Assembly (NCBI GenBank): GCA_910586435.1
Contig: CAJUGT010000200.1
Location: forward strand, 1 to 5,011
DNA length: 5,011 nucleotides
Source of the DNA: an uncultured Acetatifactor sp.
GTDB taxonomy: Bacteria > Bacillota > Clostridia > Lachnospirales > Lachnospiraceae
Direction of reading: 5' to 3'
Shown: positions 4,978 through 5,011 of the stretch, in pieces
Numbering within the stretch: the first letter of the stretch is position 1
Layout of the letters: each line of letters starts with the position of its first letter
Translations under genes and position numbers: made by a program
The notes under the pieces: model-generated
What the model saw: only the letters and a program-made list of their open reading frames with translations
What the model was told of the DNA's origin: nothing
Databases searched by the model: none

Positions 4978-5011
4978 GTTCCGGTCTCTGCACTTCGGTG
5001 CCCCTATGAGG
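4978..5011. repeat. Repeat-family block next to the cysS hairpin (cut by the window edge)
   Basis: GTTCCGGTCTCTGCACTTCG and the bases after it correspond to the GTTCCGTCTC...GCGCCC foot of the 92-nt modules and to TTCCGGTTCCTCCACTTCCG at the rlmB leader. Locally, GCAC (4990-4993) and GTGC (4998-5001) form a hairpin with a TTCG tetraloop. The window ends before it can be seen whether the full module continues. Confidence 0.5.

Overview
The window looks like chromosomal DNA of a low-to-moderate GC Firmicute of the class Clostridia, most likely a Lachnospiraceae-type gut anaerobe. This rests on the gene order cysS-mrnC-rlmB-sigH, AGGAG-type ribosome binding sites about 5-7 nt before ATG, a CysRS with the HIGN form of the HIGH signature, and a sporulation-type sigma factor. 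The species cannot be named from the sequence alone.

Layout. All four convincing genes are on the minus strand and are transcribed from the right edge leftwards: cysS (3514-4938), mrnC (3089-3532, overlapping cysS by 19 nt), rlmB (2157-2897, start corrected from an upstream ATG) and sigH (1196-1813). This is the Bacillus/Clostridium translation and RNA-maturation cluster: cysteinyl-tRNA synthetase, Mini-RNase III for 23S rRNA ends, a SpoU-type 23S rRNA 2'-O-methyltransferase, and the early-stationary/sporulation sigma factor. The yacP/rae1 gene found between rlmB and sigH in B. subtilis is absent here.

The most unusual feature is a modular intergenic repeat family. The leaders of cysS, rlmB and sigH all carry (i) a 19-20 bp hairpin unit built on GTTCCCGC-tt-GCGGGAAC in variable copy number and (ii) an adjoining GTCTC...GCGCCC-type block. 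Before sigH the second block is expanded into two nearly identical 92-nt, three-tier hairpins with a 151-nt period. Before rlmB the first unit is a four-copy tandem array. Only mrnC, which is translationally coupled to cysS, lacks it. The few differences between the two 92-nt copies fall in loops or become G-U wobbles when read on the minus strand, so they look like RNA elements of the gene-bearing strand.

The left 1.1 kb contains no intact gene that I can support. It has a GC-rich foldable segment (1-100), a candidate 168-bp MITE-like palindromic element with 16-bp terminal inverted repeats (115-282), and a series of plus-strand reading-frame relics interrupted by stops (about 283-1065). One relic still has what looks like its own rho-independent terminator. 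It reads as a gene graveyard downstream of sigH.
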